64,000 nucleotides of DNA, from NCBI GenBank assembly GCA_002070265.1, contig MWCX01000085.1, positions 53,856 through 117,855 of the forward strand, in the 5' to 3' direction. A program made the translations under genes and the position numbers. The DNA comes from Bacteroidetes bacterium ADurb.Bin174. GTDB lineage: Bacteria; Bacteroidota; Bacteroidia; Bacteroidales; Paludibacteraceae. Under the pieces are notes generated by a model. That model was not told the origin of the DNA. It worked only from the letters and a program-made list of their open reading frames with translations, and made no database searches. Of the stretch, positions 45,947 through 56,042 are shown one piece after another; the first letter of the stretch is position 1; each line of letters starts with the position of its first letter.

Positions 45947-48900
45947 TTAGAAGTTTAACTCAAGTCCCAAAGTAAATGTACGAGACATTGGATAGCTATT
46001 ACCTTTATTACGATTTCCCATTTCAGGATCCCATAACTTAAAATGATCCCATATGTGTAGATTATGCCCCAGCAAATATACCCTGGCTTGCTCTAATCTC
46101 ATTTTTTGCATGATGTTTTTGGGGATGCTATATCCAATTTCTAAGTTTTTAAAACGCAGGAAGTTACCATTTTTTAACCACCATGAACTTGGTTCTTTGT
46201 TAACGTTATTTGCATATCCAACGTGCAGACGTGGCATCAAAACATCCTGTTTCGGGTTGTCTGCTGTCCACCTGTCCAAAAAGTCTTTACGATAATTTGA
46301 TTTTTCAATTCCCCAGTTGAATGGCCAAAAAGTATTATTTCCTTCACTTAAAAGTATGGTAGTGTTTGCTGTTCCCTGGAAAAAACCACTTACATAGAAA
46401 CCTTTGTATTCCACATTTAAACCGAAACCATAATTTATTTCGGGATTATAGGGATGTCCAACACCTCTTTTTTTGTCTTTGCTGTCAATAATACCATCAT
46501 TGTTCAGGTCAACATATTTAATGTCACCGGGTCCAATGATTCCACCTAAAGCAACTACAGGCAGACCGGGTCTCAGTTCGTAGGAATATGTCCCGTTAGC
46601 ATTTTCTGTTCTAATGAAATCATCTTCAGTATAAAGCCTTTCAGCAATATAAACCTCGCGTTCCCCAACCCTTGTTCCGGTTACTTCCTGCCACCAATAT
46701 TCCTGAGGTAACTCATCGTATTCAATAATTTTATTCCTGGCAAACGTAAAAGTTCCTCTTGCACTCACTCGTACGTCACCAAAATTATGGCGGGCATTTA
46801 AACTTCCATCGAGCCCCCAATTTCGAACCTTACCATAATTTTCCCAGGGTTTTGCATGAAAACCTGCAGTAGCCGGGATCGTATTACGTTCTAATAAGAT
46901 ATCCGTACGAAGGTTATTGAAATAATCGACTGTTATGTCTATTGCATGCTTAAAGAAAGCCAAATCAAGTCCGATATTGCGTTTGTTTTCTATTTCCCAA
47001 TGTATGGTGTGATTTTCAAATCGCTGATCAAAGATTCCTGCACCCAGTGCATTTGTTCCTCCTGACGTACTAATTCCCTGACTAAAATTGTATCCGCTGG
47101 TTGAAAAGGTAGGGCGATAGAGAAAACGCGCACTTCCTGTGTCATCATTACCGGTTCGACCCATAGAAAGTCTTAGCTTGGCACTATTCATCACTTCTCT
47201 TAGGGCAGATGGGTAAAAATGTTCGTTAGAAACATAGTAGCTCAACCCTACTGCCGGAAAGAATCCGAATCTTTTGCCGCTTGCAAATGTTTCACTACCC
47301 GTATAACCAAAGTTCCCTTCGATAAAGTAGCGATCATCATATGAATAGGTAGCACGCCCAACGACACCTTGTTTTCTATATGGGAGTACTACGCTACTCT
47401 CCTGATTTTCTTTTTGCATATAAAGTAACATACCTCCCACTGTATGCTCTTTGAAAATTCTGGAGTAATTAATTGATCCTTCAATGTATATCTTGCGATA
47501 AGAACTTGTTGAAGTAAATTCAGGATCGACCAATTCAGGTGCGCCCGAAACAGAGGTTGTAAATACAAGATTACCTTCAGCATCACGTCCGGTGGCATTA
47601 TATAAGCTAGGCCAGTAGTTACGAAGGGTTGCTGCGTTTCCGTCATAGTCAAAGCCGACTTTTCCTCTTGCAGTTAATCCCGGGGTGATGAAATTTAAGT
47701 CTTGTGTCAAACCTACGTTGGATTGGATTCTTGTACCAAACTCTTTACGATACCCTTGGTTGTATAACATATTGAATGGATTTCGATTATTCGCATCACT
47801 TTGTTTGGCATAAGTTGCTAAAGTTCCATCGCTATATATTGCGGGGAAAAGGTGAGAGGGAGTATGCAGCATGAAAGAGAATATATCATCTGGAGAACGG
47901 TTTGCTGTAAGCCTGTTGATATATTGTCCGGATAAATCGATATTTAAATCTGTTGTTCTGCTGACCTTTAAGTCTATATTACTTCTCAGATTATATCTTT
48001 CATATCCGAAATCACTATCATATTTACCCATCGGATTATCCTTGAAAACACCATCTTGTTGAAGGTAAGCCATAGATACAAAATACTTGGCATTTTCGGC
48101 TCCTCCACGGAAATTCAATGTATAACGCTGATTGTTTACAGTTTTGTCAATTAACTCATCCATCCAGTTGGTGTTTGGATAAAGATCATTGTCAGTTTGA
48201 CTACGATATAAATCAATTTCAGATTGAAGCTTGTACGGATCTTGTCCATCATTGAATGCTGCTTCGTTGGCAAGTTCAAGATATTCCCAGGAATCGACGA
48301 AGTCCGGAAGATGCTGTGGTGTAGCAGTTGAATACTCGGCACGAAATGAAATTCTGGGCTTTGAAATAGTACCTCGTTTGGTGGTAACCAAAATTACTCC
48401 ATTTGCACCTTCAGCCCCATAAACAGCTGTTGCAGCGGCGTCTTTCAGCAAGGTAAATGTTTCTATTTCATCCGGTTCGATGTTGCTGATTTCCCGGGGA
48501 ACTCCATCCACTAAAATTAAGGGTGTTGTTCCACCTTTAAAAGTGCTGATTCCACGGATCCAAAACTCAGCATCATCCCGGCCTGGTTCAGCTGAACGTT
48601 GAATACTTATCAAGCCCGCAAGCTGACCGGCTAAATTGTTAGTAATGTTACTTGTAGGAGCAAGCAGTTCTTTCGAAGTGATAGTACTCACAGAACTTAC
48701 TACTCCACCTCTTTTTTGTTGTCCATAACCTACCACTACAACCTCTTCGAACATTTGAGCATCTTGTTCCAACACTACATTTATTTTCTCTTTGCCTCGT
48801 ACAGCTATATCTTGTTTTAAATAACCTACATAGCTAAAAGACAATACATCAGAGTCGGAGGCGTCAATCACGTACAAGCCGTCAATATTGGTAATCGTCC

Positions 48901-49111
48901 CACTGCTTGAGTTCAGTACTTGTATAGTGGCGCCAACTAATGGCTCATCATTGGTGTCCGTCACAATACCGGTAATACGTTTTTTCCCCTGTTGATTAGT
49001 GCTTTGTGAAAAGACGGCCTCTGTTGCTATAAAAAACATAAGTGTTGCAAATACTACAATACACAATCTATTAGATAGGTCTAGTATAGTTTTTTTTCGA
49101 ATATTTCCCAT
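45947..49111 (-). CDS. SusC/RagA family TonB-dependent transporter
   Basis: 1054 residues. Signal peptide (NRLCIVVFATLMFFIATEAVFSQ), then a CarboxypepD_reg-like domain (KRITGIVTDTNDEPLVGATI to VLSFSYVGYLKQDI, ~43-105), TonB box region and plug domain (EEVVVVGYGQQKRGGVVSSVSTI, then GVILVTTKRGTISKPRISF), then a 22-strand-type barrel to the C-terminus RTFTLGLELNF. It imports oligosaccharides across the outer membrane using TonB energy, with SusD as lid. No anti-sigma-interacting STN domain is present, in keeping with control by the hybrid two-component regulator. Confidence 0.97.
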   Translation of the reverse strand: MGNIRKKTILDLSNRLCIVVFATLMFFIATEAVFSQSTNQQGKKRITGIVTDTNDEPLVGATIQVLNSSSGTITNIDGLYVIDASDSDVLSFSYVGYLKQDIAVRGKEKINVVLEQDAQMFEEVVVVGYGQQKRGGVVSSVSTITSKELLAPTSNITNNLAGQLAGLISIQRSAEPGRDDAEFWIRGISTFKGGTTPLILVDGVPREISNIEPDEIETFTLLKDAAATAVYGAEGANGVILVTTKRGTISKPRISFRAEYSTATPQHLPDFVDSWEYLELANEAAFNDGQDPYKLQSEIDLYRSQTDNDLYPNTNWMDELIDKTVNNQRYTLNFRGGAENAKYFVSMAYLQQDGVFKDNPMGKYDSDFGYERYNLRSNIDLKVSRTTDLNIDLSGQYINRLTANRSPDDIFSFMLHTPSHLFPAIYSDGTLATYAKQSDANNRNPFNMLYNQGYRKEFGTRIQSNVGLTQDLNFITPGLTARGKVGFDYDGNAATLRNYWPSLYNATGRDAEGNLVFTTSVSGAPELVDPEFTSTSSYRKIYIEGSINYSRIFKEHTVGGMLLYMQKENQESSVVLPYRKQGVVGRATYSYDDRYFIEGNFGYTGSETFASGKRFGFFPAVGLSYYVSNEHFYPSALREVMNSAKLRLSMGRTGNDDTGSARFLYRPTFSTSGYNFSQGISTSGGTNALGAGIFDQRFENHTIHWEIENKRNIGLDLAFFKHAIDITVDYFNNLRTDILLERNTIPATAGFHAKPWENYGKVRNWGLDGSLNARHNFGDVRVSARGTFTFARNKIIEYDELPQEYWWQEVTGTRVGEREVYIAERLYTEDDFIRTENANGTYSYELRPGLPVVALGGIIGPGDIKYVDLNNDGIIDSKDKKRGVGHPYNPEINYGFGLNVEYKGFYVSGFFQGTANTTILLSEGNNTFWPFNWGIEKSNYRKDFLDRWTADNPKQDVLMPRLHVGYANNVNKEPSSWWLKNGNFLRFKNLEIGYSIPKNIMQKMRLEQARVYLLGHNLHIWDHFKLWDPEMGNRNKGNSYPMSRTFTLGLELNF

Positions 49112-49167
49112 GTGTTTTTTGTTGTTTAAAGTTACACCTTGAAATTTAGTTAATTATTAAAATACCT

Positions 49168-49187
49168 AACGTTTTTCGAGAACGTTA
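49168..49187. promoter_or_regulatory. Dyad TAACGTT-N6-AACGTTA upstream of susC
   Basis: A perfect 7-bp inverted repeat (49168-49174 and 49181-49187) about 57-76 bp before the susC start, in an otherwise AT-rich 138-bp gap. A candidate regulator-binding site or leader hairpin; no experimental match known. Confidence 0.35.
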
Positions 49188-49249
49188 AAACGATAATATG
49201 TCCTAGTGTGTTTACGTCATAAGCATTATTTTTAAATAAGTTATTATTC

Positions 49250-50494
49250 TCAATTATTCTCATGTATTTCTTTTGTTTCTGTAGAATTTGTCAATGCATA
49301 AGCACACCATAAAAGTGCAGCTTGACCATGCAAGTCACCAGTTAGTCGTTTGCGGTCTAGATAGTATTGATAATTATTTCTTTCACCGGTTCCTTCACAT
49401 ACATTACGCAAATCGTAATCATCAGTTAAGTAAGTCAGCAATGAAAGCCATGCTTTACGGGCAGCTGCACCATATTTTTCTTTGTCAAGCCAGCCGTTCT
49501 TTACGCCGGTAATAAAGGCATATGTAAACATTGCCGTTCCTGAGGTTTCTTTCCAGGAGGACATATTATCAATTAACTGTCCCCACATGCCATCGGCAAT
49601 CTGATAACGAAATAATCCCTCCATCATTTTTTTGTATCCTTCCATTATCTTATCTCGATATTCGTCGTATTTTGAATCTTGAGGAAGTATCCTCAACACT
49701 TCTGTCATACCGACTGCCATCCATCCATTGCCTCTTCCCCAAAAGAATGGTGCACTTGGTGCATGGAAGAACAAACCGTTTTCACGTTGTAAGCGATCTA
49801 AATAAAGCACCATTTCACGAGCTGTACGTTCGATGTACTTTTCATCTCCTGTGGCTAAATAAGCTTGAGCTTGCAGTGCCGTAATCATAAACATATCGTC
49901 AATCCAAAGACGTGTCTGCCACGAATAACCGTCTTCATGCCACTCCCTTTCAGTTTGCGAGGCATTGTCTGGCAAAGTCCATTGTCCGTCGGCATACTTC
50001 AATCCTAATTGCAGATATTTATCGTCTTTTTTAGTGGTGTATATTGCAAGAGGAATAGCTCCAAAAACATAATAATCAACTTTATTTCCTGCGGATGGAT
50101 TTAAGCTTGGTTGCAAATGTTTCTCTGTGGTAAATAATAAATCAAATTTGCTGACTACTTGATTGTAAAGTTGTTCATTTTTGATAGCCCGGGTAAACCA
50201 TAATGCTCCCAACCATGTACACACATCAGGATATGTGATATGGTTGGCAGTTTTGTCAGAAGTAATACTTCCCCAAAAAGAATGTCGCCCAAGTGTAAGA
50301 AAACGTGTCGTTAAACCAATACCAATTTCCTCTGGTTGTGCATCGACCGGGAAGTTTTCCAGATCAAAGTTTTCTTTAACAACTTCTTTGTTTTCTTCAT
50401 CTTCAGGTTCATCAATATTGTTTTCACAGCTTGAAAAACAAATTCCAATCAACGTAAAAATGAAGAATAAACAAATTAATCTATTATGTCTCAT
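49250..50494 (-). CDS. GH105/GH88-family unsaturated uronyl hydrolase, lipoprotein form
   Basis: 414 residues from the ATG at 50494, which starts a lipoprotein signal (MRHNRLICLFFIFTLIGICFSSC, lipobox FSSC); the ATG at 50548 would bury it. The (alpha/alpha)6-barrel is indicated by GALWFTRAIKNEQLY, YSWQTRLWIDDMFMITALQAQAYLATGDEKY, NGLFFHAPSAPFFWGRGNGWMAVGM and ETSGTAMFTYAFITGVKNGWLD, which match the YteR/GH105 pattern of unsaturated rhamnogalacturonyl or glucuronyl hydrolases. It is closely similar to the gene upstream (50555-51721) along its length, so the two are tandem duplicates, one of them lipid-anchored. Confidence 0.85.
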   Translation of the reverse strand: MRHNRLICLFFIFTLIGICFSSCENNIDEPEDEENKEVVKENFDLENFPVDAQPEEIGIGLTTRFLTLGRHSFWGSITSDKTANHITYPDVCTWLGALWFTRAIKNEQLYNQVVSKFDLLFTTEKHLQPSLNPSAGNKVDYYVFGAIPLAIYTTKKDDKYLQLGLKYADGQWTLPDNASQTEREWHEDGYSWQTRLWIDDMFMITALQAQAYLATGDEKYIERTAREMVLYLDRLQRENGLFFHAPSAPFFWGRGNGWMAVGMTEVLRILPQDSKYDEYRDKIMEGYKKMMEGLFRYQIADGMWGQLIDNMSSWKETSGTAMFTYAFITGVKNGWLDKEKYGAAARKAWLSLLTYLTDDYDLRNVCEGTGERNNYQYYLDRKRLTGDLHGQAALLWCAYALTNSTETKEIHENN

Positions 50495-50554
50495 AGAGTG
50501 AATGTATAAATGTCTGACATCAACAAGTATTTTACAGATGCCGGACACAAAATG

Positions 50555-51721
50555 TTAATTTCCATTTTTATCACTGCACAAAGCATATGCACACCATAAT
50601 AATGCAGCTTGTCCATGTAAATCTCCGGTCTGACGCGGACGTTCTATATAATGGGTGTAACTGTTTTTAGTTCCGGTACCCATACATACTTCACGCAAAT
50701 TATAGTTTTCGTCCAGATATGTTAATAATGCAGTCCATGCTTTACGTGCTGCAGCTCCATATACTTTTTTATCTAACCATCCATTTTTTACACCGGTAAG
50801 GAAGGCATATGTAAACATAGCAGAAGAAGAGCTTTCTCTCCATGAAGTCGGATCATCAATCAGTTGTCTCCACATGCCGTCGTACGCCTGATAGCGAAGA
50901 AGGGTCTCCATCATGCTTAAATATGCTTTTTGAATTCTTGGTTTATGAGGATGGTCTTTAGGCATCATTCTTAACATCTCAGCCATGCCAACCGCCATCC
51001 AGCCATTTCCGCGTCCCCAGAAAAACGGTGCGTTAGGTGCATGATAAAATAATCCGTTTTCACGTTGAATTTCATCAAGATAGAGTACCATTTCCTCTAT
51101 TGCACGATCCATGTATTCCTGATTTTCGGTAACCAGATATGCTTGAGCCTGTACGGCTGTTATCATAAACATATCATCAATCCATAAACGTGTTTGCCAC
51201 GAATAACCTTTGTCATGCCATTCCTTTTCAGTTATGTTCGGATTCTCCGGCAGGATCCATTGACCATCAGCATATTTCAATCCGAGATCCAAGTATTTCG
51301 GATCTTTATTTCTTTTGTATATTTCAAGAGGAACTGCCCCGAAAACATACCAGTCCACTACATTATGTGCCTTGGGACGCATCTCGGGCAACAAATGTTT
51401 TTCTGTGGTAAATAAAGGTTCAAATCTGTCAACTAATTGTTGATATAAGTCATCATCTTTTATGGCTTTGGTAAACCACAATGCACCCAGCCAGGCACAA
51501 ACATCCGGATATGTAATAAAGGGCGTTTTGTTTTTTCCGTCAATATTTCCCCAATGAGAATGAGGTGTTTGGAGATATCTTTCCGTAAGTTTTATTCCTA
51601 TTTCCCTGGGCTGACTTCCTTTCGGAAATTTCTTTAAATCATAACTTTGGGAATTGACATTCGGAACAATTAAAAACAAGAGCAATGTTTGCGTGATTAA
51701 AAACTGAATTACTTTTTTCAT
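50555..51721 (-). CDS. GH105/GH88-family unsaturated uronyl hydrolase, periplasmic form
   Basis: 388 residues with an ordinary signal peptide (VIQFLITQTLLLFLIVPNVNSQ) and no lipobox, so probably periplasmic. The catalytic fold and motifs are the same as in the downstream paralogue: YSWQTRLWIDDMFMITAVQAQAYL, NGLFYHAPNAPFFWGRGNGWMAVGMAEML and SSSSAMFTYAFLTGVKNGWLDK. GH105 enzymes remove the unsaturated uronic acid left by polysaccharide lyases. No lyase is in this window, so the oligosaccharide donor must be made elsewhere or the enzyme has a different uronyl substrate. Confidence 0.85.
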   Translation of the reverse strand: MKKVIQFLITQTLLLFLIVPNVNSQSYDLKKFPKGSQPREIGIKLTERYLQTPHSHWGNIDGKNKTPFITYPDVCAWLGALWFTKAIKDDDLYQQLVDRFEPLFTTEKHLLPEMRPKAHNVVDWYVFGAVPLEIYKRNKDPKYLDLGLKYADGQWILPENPNITEKEWHDKGYSWQTRLWIDDMFMITAVQAQAYLVTENQEYMDRAIEEMVLYLDEIQRENGLFYHAPNAPFFWGRGNGWMAVGMAEMLRMMPKDHPHKPRIQKAYLSMMETLLRYQAYDGMWRQLIDDPTSWRESSSSAMFTYAFLTGVKNGWLDKKVYGAAARKAWTALLTYLDENYNLREVCMGTGTKNSYTHYIERPRQTGDLHGQAALLWCAYALCSDKNGN

Positions 51722-51783
51722 GATTTTTTAAATTTATTGGAGGCACAAAGGCATCCCATTAATGAATATTTTATTTTTTACTA

Positions 51784-53148
51784 CTATCGAGTTTCTCCGG
51801 AAGGTAATAACACAGCTTCTCCCCAGCCTACCGGTTCACCAAAGTCAGGAGTGCCATCTTCCTTCCATGTGAATTTCTGAATGAATGTGGACCTGCCTGA
51901 CGACCAAGTGTTATCATTGCGATTTTTTACGTGATAAACAATCCAGTTTTCTGTGTCGTCGGGTGATTTGGTGAAACTGCAATGTCCTACTCCATTAACT
52001 CCGTCAACACTTGAGGTGTCGTCACAACGGAAGAAAACTTCACGGGGTGATTTTTTCCAGTTTGACATATTAAGCGGATTCGACAATGTATCGTTAAGTT
52101 CTATATAGCCGAGGCGATACTGTTTTGTCCACGATCCGTTGCAGGAGTAAATGACAAAGAATTTACCTTTCTCTTTGTTTTTTAAGAATGCCGGACCTTC
52201 ATTGAGCTTCCCTGTATAAAGTTCCCAGGTCTTGTCGGGCTTTGATATTACCGATCTTGATGAAGAGATGGTATAGGGGTTTTCCATGGTTGCAATATAG
52301 AGCCATTGGTCACCGCTTCCCGGCGGGTTACCGGACCATACGGCAAATAATTGTCCGTTTAGACGAAACACACCTAGATCTATGGCATAGTTTGTATTAT
52401 CCAGTGTGGGAACAATTCCTTTTTGATAATTGTCGCCAGTATAAAGCATCCCCAAATCTTCCCATTCGCCCATTGGATCATCGGTCTTTGCCCTAAGTAC
52501 ACCGCTACGTTGGTATTGATAGGAGTCTGTCTCTGCACGAGGACGACCGGCAGCATAATAAATATACCATTTTCCATCGACATAATGTAGTTCCGGAGCC
52601 CATATATTATCCACATTCCATAGCTTGGTGTTACCTGAATCGTAAGGGCGGTTCCATATTCTCTTTGTTGGTGGAAACTCAGATAATCTGCTCGATTTAG
52701 CTATATTGATGCCTCCTCCATCAGCTTTGCAGAAATAATAAAAACCATCATGCTTGATTATCCACGGATCGGGTATTCCGGCTATAGGGTTAGTAAAAGT
52801 AAGCTCAGACTGTGTCACGATCAAGTCCACCGGATTCAATCCTTCCGCACTGAATCTGACTACGCCTGAACGCTTATCAGTTGTGTTCTCTTCGAATGAA
52901 ATCTTTACTGTCATTTCACCGTCACCTTTCGTTCTTTCGGACTTGAGCCATGTATTTTTTGCTTCAACAGTCCATTTAGTGTTGGATGAAACCAAGATAT
53001 TGAAAGATCCCGAAGAGTTGGATACTAATTTTTCACTTATATTGATCCTTAAGAAAAAGTTGATTTTCTCATCAGGGTCATTATCTTCACATCCAAAGCC
53101 AAAGCAAAGGAATAAGCCAAAGACCAGAAGTGGAAATATATTCTTCAT
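51784..53148 (-). CDS. BACON-GH43 lipoprotein glycosidase
   Basis: 454 residues from the ATG at 53148; an in-frame ATG at 53172 adds eight residues. Lipoprotein signal MKNIFPLLVFGLFLCFGFGC (lipobox GFGC), a BACON domain (~30-115, SSGSFNILVSSNTKWTVEA, TDKRSGVVRFSAEGL), then a GH43 five-bladed propeller. The three carboxylates are visible: Asp127 in GIPDPWI, an Asp in NYAIDLGVF and Glu186 in IWAPELHYVDGKWY. GH43 enzymes are mostly alpha-L-arabinofuranosidases, beta-xylosidases or galactosidases; the specificity is not readable here. It lies between GH2 and GH105 genes with short gaps (48 and 62 bp), in one operon. Confidence 0.85.
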   Translation of the reverse strand: MKNIFPLLVFGLFLCFGFGCEDNDPDEKINFFLRINISEKLVSNSSGSFNILVSSNTKWTVEAKNTWLKSERTKGDGEMTVKISFEENTTDKRSGVVRFSAEGLNPVDLIVTQSELTFTNPIAGIPDPWIIKHDGFYYFCKADGGGINIAKSSRLSEFPPTKRIWNRPYDSGNTKLWNVDNIWAPELHYVDGKWYIYYAAGRPRAETDSYQYQRSGVLRAKTDDPMGEWEDLGMLYTGDNYQKGIVPTLDNTNYAIDLGVFRLNGQLFAVWSGNPPGSGDQWLYIATMENPYTISSSRSVISKPDKTWELYTGKLNEGPAFLKNKEKGKFFVIYSCNGSWTKQYRLGYIELNDTLSNPLNMSNWKKSPREVFFRCDDTSSVDGVNGVGHCSFTKSPDDTENWIVYHVKNRNDNTWSSGRSTFIQKFTWKEDGTPDFGEPVGWGEAVLLPSGETR

Positions 53149-53196
53149 ATTCAGTTTTATAATTTTAGTCATTGAAATATGTGTCTCAGAGGTTGA

Positions 53197-55941
53197 TTAT
53201 GTTCTTTTTATTTTAATTCTAAATTCCTGTCGGTCAATATTGAAACCTTTGATTACGAGCAGATATTCTTCTTGGTCGAGTTTATTCAGATTAGTCTCTA
53301 TCCGTACTTTGTTGCTTTCTCCCGGCATGAGGCATATGAAATTATCGGTATAAAAAGATGGTCTTACAGGTTTGCCGTTGATGTCAAGCCATTGTATTTG
53401 TGTAAAAAAGGAAAGCGTACGTCCTGTGTTTTTTAAATCAAGATCTATAAAGTGCTTTCCGTTGCTCACTGAAGTGCTCTGCTTTACGGTAACTCTCGTT
53501 TTCTTCAGCTTTTTGATATCTTGGAAGCCGGCTGTTGCGGGTCCTGTAATTGTTTTTGGGCCTTCATATTTATTGTTTGATCTCCAGTAAAAATTACTGC
53601 CGACCTGCTTGTTTGCTTTGTCCAGCAATTTTAATTTTATAAATTGGATGGAAGTAGTTGATTTTGAAAAATCTATTTCGAAAATATCATTTAGAACACC
53701 ATCTTCCGGTAAATCGATAACTGCTTCTTTTGAAAATATTTTTTTCATATTCAAATCATACACCTCTGCTGTAACTTTGTAGTTGCTAAACGATTGGTAA
53801 TAGTCATTCACAACAGAAACCGTATTTTTCAGATAGTCAAATTGGGGATGCAAAGGCTCACAGGCGTTCTGTGTTGCATATAAAGCAGCTGTGGGTTCAA
53901 GAGACCAATCCCACATACGTCCGGAAACTTGACGTATAGGTGAGTTATGGTACCAATAAAGAAGACCGGAAGTATAGCGATCTCCATAATTTAGTTTGTT
54001 GTAATTCCATACTTCCCAAATGCTTTTGTAGTTTAATGCTCCAACAAATTGTGCTTTCTCGGCAAATTCATCTATACTGGACGACATACCATATTCATTT
54101 GTCATGCCAGTATACAGAGAAGACATTAAGTGAAAGCCGTTTCCGTCCGAATAATCCCATACTTCTTTGTTGATAGGCCATAAGTCTTGTTCGTCCATCA
54201 TCTCACGTAAACACTCAACTGTTGGAAGACATGGAGCACCATATTCGGGATTAAACCCATCTATGCGGCTTCCTCTTTCAGATGCGGTGTTTTCATAATG
54301 TCTCATGATATTAACTTGTTTGTATGGGCTACCATCATGGATACCACAACATTCAGATTGCATTTGATACCCACGTGTTCCGTCCAGCCAGGTTAACAAT
54401 TGCTCGATATGAGGCATCTCACTACTTTCATTTGATGATACGTAATAGGCTAATGAAGGATGATTCCGGATCCGTTTAACAGTTGATATAACGTTGGAAA
54501 GATATACTCCTTGATCAGTAGGATGCTGTGTGTCACCTGTCATCCAGAATTCTTGCCATACCAAAATACCTAATTCATCGCAAAGCTGGAAGAAATAGTC
54601 AGATTCAGTAATACCACCTCCCCAAAAACGAATGAGATTAATTCCGGATTGAGCTGTATAACGTAACTCGGCATAAGTACGTTCATTTGACATGCGCAAC
54701 ATATTTTCCGGTAGCCAATTGGTACCTCTTATAAAGATGGGTTTGCCGTTCACATAAAAAGTTCTTGAACCGTCCGGAGTGTCTGTGGTTGATGTTAATT
54801 CCCTTATGCCAAAACGAGTATAAATGGAATCAGTTATATGACCGTTAACTTCAACTTTAAGTATAAGTTCATACAGTTCCTGACTGCCCTTATTGACAGG
54901 CCACCACAAACGGGGTTTTTCTATTATAAGTTGAGGAAACTCTTCAGGTGTAAATATGACTTCCCGTATTTCTGATCTGAACATAGAGATTTCTTTTTCG
55001 AAATGAATGTTTTGATCCTTTATTTCCCCTGTCACTTTAACTTTTTGATGGCGATTTTGTGGAAGATAATTAGGATAAGACACTTCTACAGAAACTGTTT
55101 GCCGGGCGATATCATATGTTGGTTTGGCAATATCAGATTTTACGAATGGGTGACTTAATTTTGCCTGTCCGGTAGTGAAAATGGAAATATCACGCCATAT
55201 CCCGGTGTTTCTGTCCCGTATTCCATCAAGGTATGTAAAGTCCCAACCAACCGTCATTAGCTGTGTGACATTTTTACCAATCTCTCCATTACCACCATTT
55301 TGAAACTCTCCTGTTGCTCCAAAAGATTTGTTTCCTTTAGGTTTTATGGTTCCGGGAGCATTCACCGGATACACTTTAACAGCCAGTACATTGTCACGAT
55401 CAAAGCTTGCTTTGTCTGTAATTTCTATGGTTTGCTGCTGAAACATGCCTGTCATACTGCCTATCATGCTGCCATTGAGCCATATTTCTGCACGATAGTT
55501 AATGCCGTCAACCTGCAACCATATTTTTTTATTTTTACAGGCATTTTTATCAAGTGTAAATTCCGTACGGAACCAGTATGTGTAGAAATCTCTCCCAATA
55601 TGGTATATATCAGGAATAAGGTTAGATTCTAATTTGTTATTTAATCCATAATATGGCTCAGGATAAATTTTGTTATACACCAAAGAATTAAGTACAGTTC
55701 CGGGTACTATTGCAGGCAGCCAGTCTTCTAGAGAAATTTGATGAGTAGATATATCTTCAGGACGTACATTGACCTCGTCTGCTTTTTTCATTTTCCAAAC
55801 GAACCCTCCATTATGTCCGTCAACTGAGGTTAATGTATAGTCAAACTGTCTCTCATTCATTACATTCTGTCCCAACAAAGAGATAGGAGCTATGAGTAAA
55901 ATAATGAAATACTTGAGATACTTAATTCTAAATGAAAACAT
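53197..55941 (-). CDS. GH2-family glycosidase of the exo-beta-glucosaminidase/endo-mannosidase group
   Basis: 914 residues with a signal peptide (RIKYLKYFIILLIAPISLLGQ). GH2 layout: jelly-roll sugar-binding domain (GTVLNSLVYNKIYPEPYYGLNN; VDGINYRAEIWLNG), Ig-like domain, then the TIM barrel with RFWGGGITESDYFFQLCDELG and LVWQEFWM. Candidate catalytic residues are Glu505 in VSSNESSE (acid/base) and Glu566 in FNPEYGAPCLP (nucleophile). The C-terminal region (LEPTAALYATQNACEPLHPQFDYLKNTV) is typical of CsxA/EndoM-like members rather than LacZ. It is the first gene of the minus-strand locus, divergent from the hybrid regulator. The natural linkage cleaved is not determinable from sequence. Confidence 0.88.
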   Translation of the reverse strand: MFSFRIKYLKYFIILLIAPISLLGQNVMNERQFDYTLTSVDGHNGGFVWKMKKADEVNVRPEDISTHQISLEDWLPAIVPGTVLNSLVYNKIYPEPYYGLNNKLESNLIPDIYHIGRDFYTYWFRTEFTLDKNACKNKKIWLQVDGINYRAEIWLNGSMIGSMTGMFQQQTIEITDKASFDRDNVLAVKVYPVNAPGTIKPKGNKSFGATGEFQNGGNGEIGKNVTQLMTVGWDFTYLDGIRDRNTGIWRDISIFTTGQAKLSHPFVKSDIAKPTYDIARQTVSVEVSYPNYLPQNRHQKVKVTGEIKDQNIHFEKEISMFRSEIREVIFTPEEFPQLIIEKPRLWWPVNKGSQELYELILKVEVNGHITDSIYTRFGIRELTSTTDTPDGSRTFYVNGKPIFIRGTNWLPENMLRMSNERTYAELRYTAQSGINLIRFWGGGITESDYFFQLCDELGILVWQEFWMTGDTQHPTDQGVYLSNVISTVKRIRNHPSLAYYVSSNESSEMPHIEQLLTWLDGTRGYQMQSECCGIHDGSPYKQVNIMRHYENTASERGSRIDGFNPEYGAPCLPTVECLREMMDEQDLWPINKEVWDYSDGNGFHLMSSLYTGMTNEYGMSSSIDEFAEKAQFVGALNYKSIWEVWNYNKLNYGDRYTSGLLYWYHNSPIRQVSGRMWDWSLEPTAALYATQNACEPLHPQFDYLKNTVSVVNDYYQSFSNYKVTAEVYDLNMKKIFSKEAVIDLPEDGVLNDIFEIDFSKSTTSIQFIKLKLLDKANKQVGSNFYWRSNNKYEGPKTITGPATAGFQDIKKLKKTRVTVKQSTSVSNGKHFIDLDLKNTGRTLSFFTQIQWLDINGKPVRPSFYTDNFICLMPGESNKVRIETNLNKLDQEEYLLVIKGFNIDRQEFRIKIKRT

Positions 55942-55969
55942 AAAAATTGAAATTTGATGCTAAAAGAAA

Positions 55970-55977
55970 CAAATGTA
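55970..55977 (-). promoter_or_regulatory. -7 box TACATTTG for the GH2-led operon
   Basis: The plus strand CAAATGTA is the complement of a full TAnnTTTG match, 29 bp before the GH2 start. There is no clear -33 element, as often with activator-dependent promoters; the hairpin motif at 56043-56089 lies 65-112 bp further upstream. Confidence 0.45.
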
Positions 55978-56042
55978 ACATGATTCAATTAAAAGCCCGA
56001 CCTCTTTGTTGCCAATAACGTCCTTTGTTGTGCCAGTTTTGA

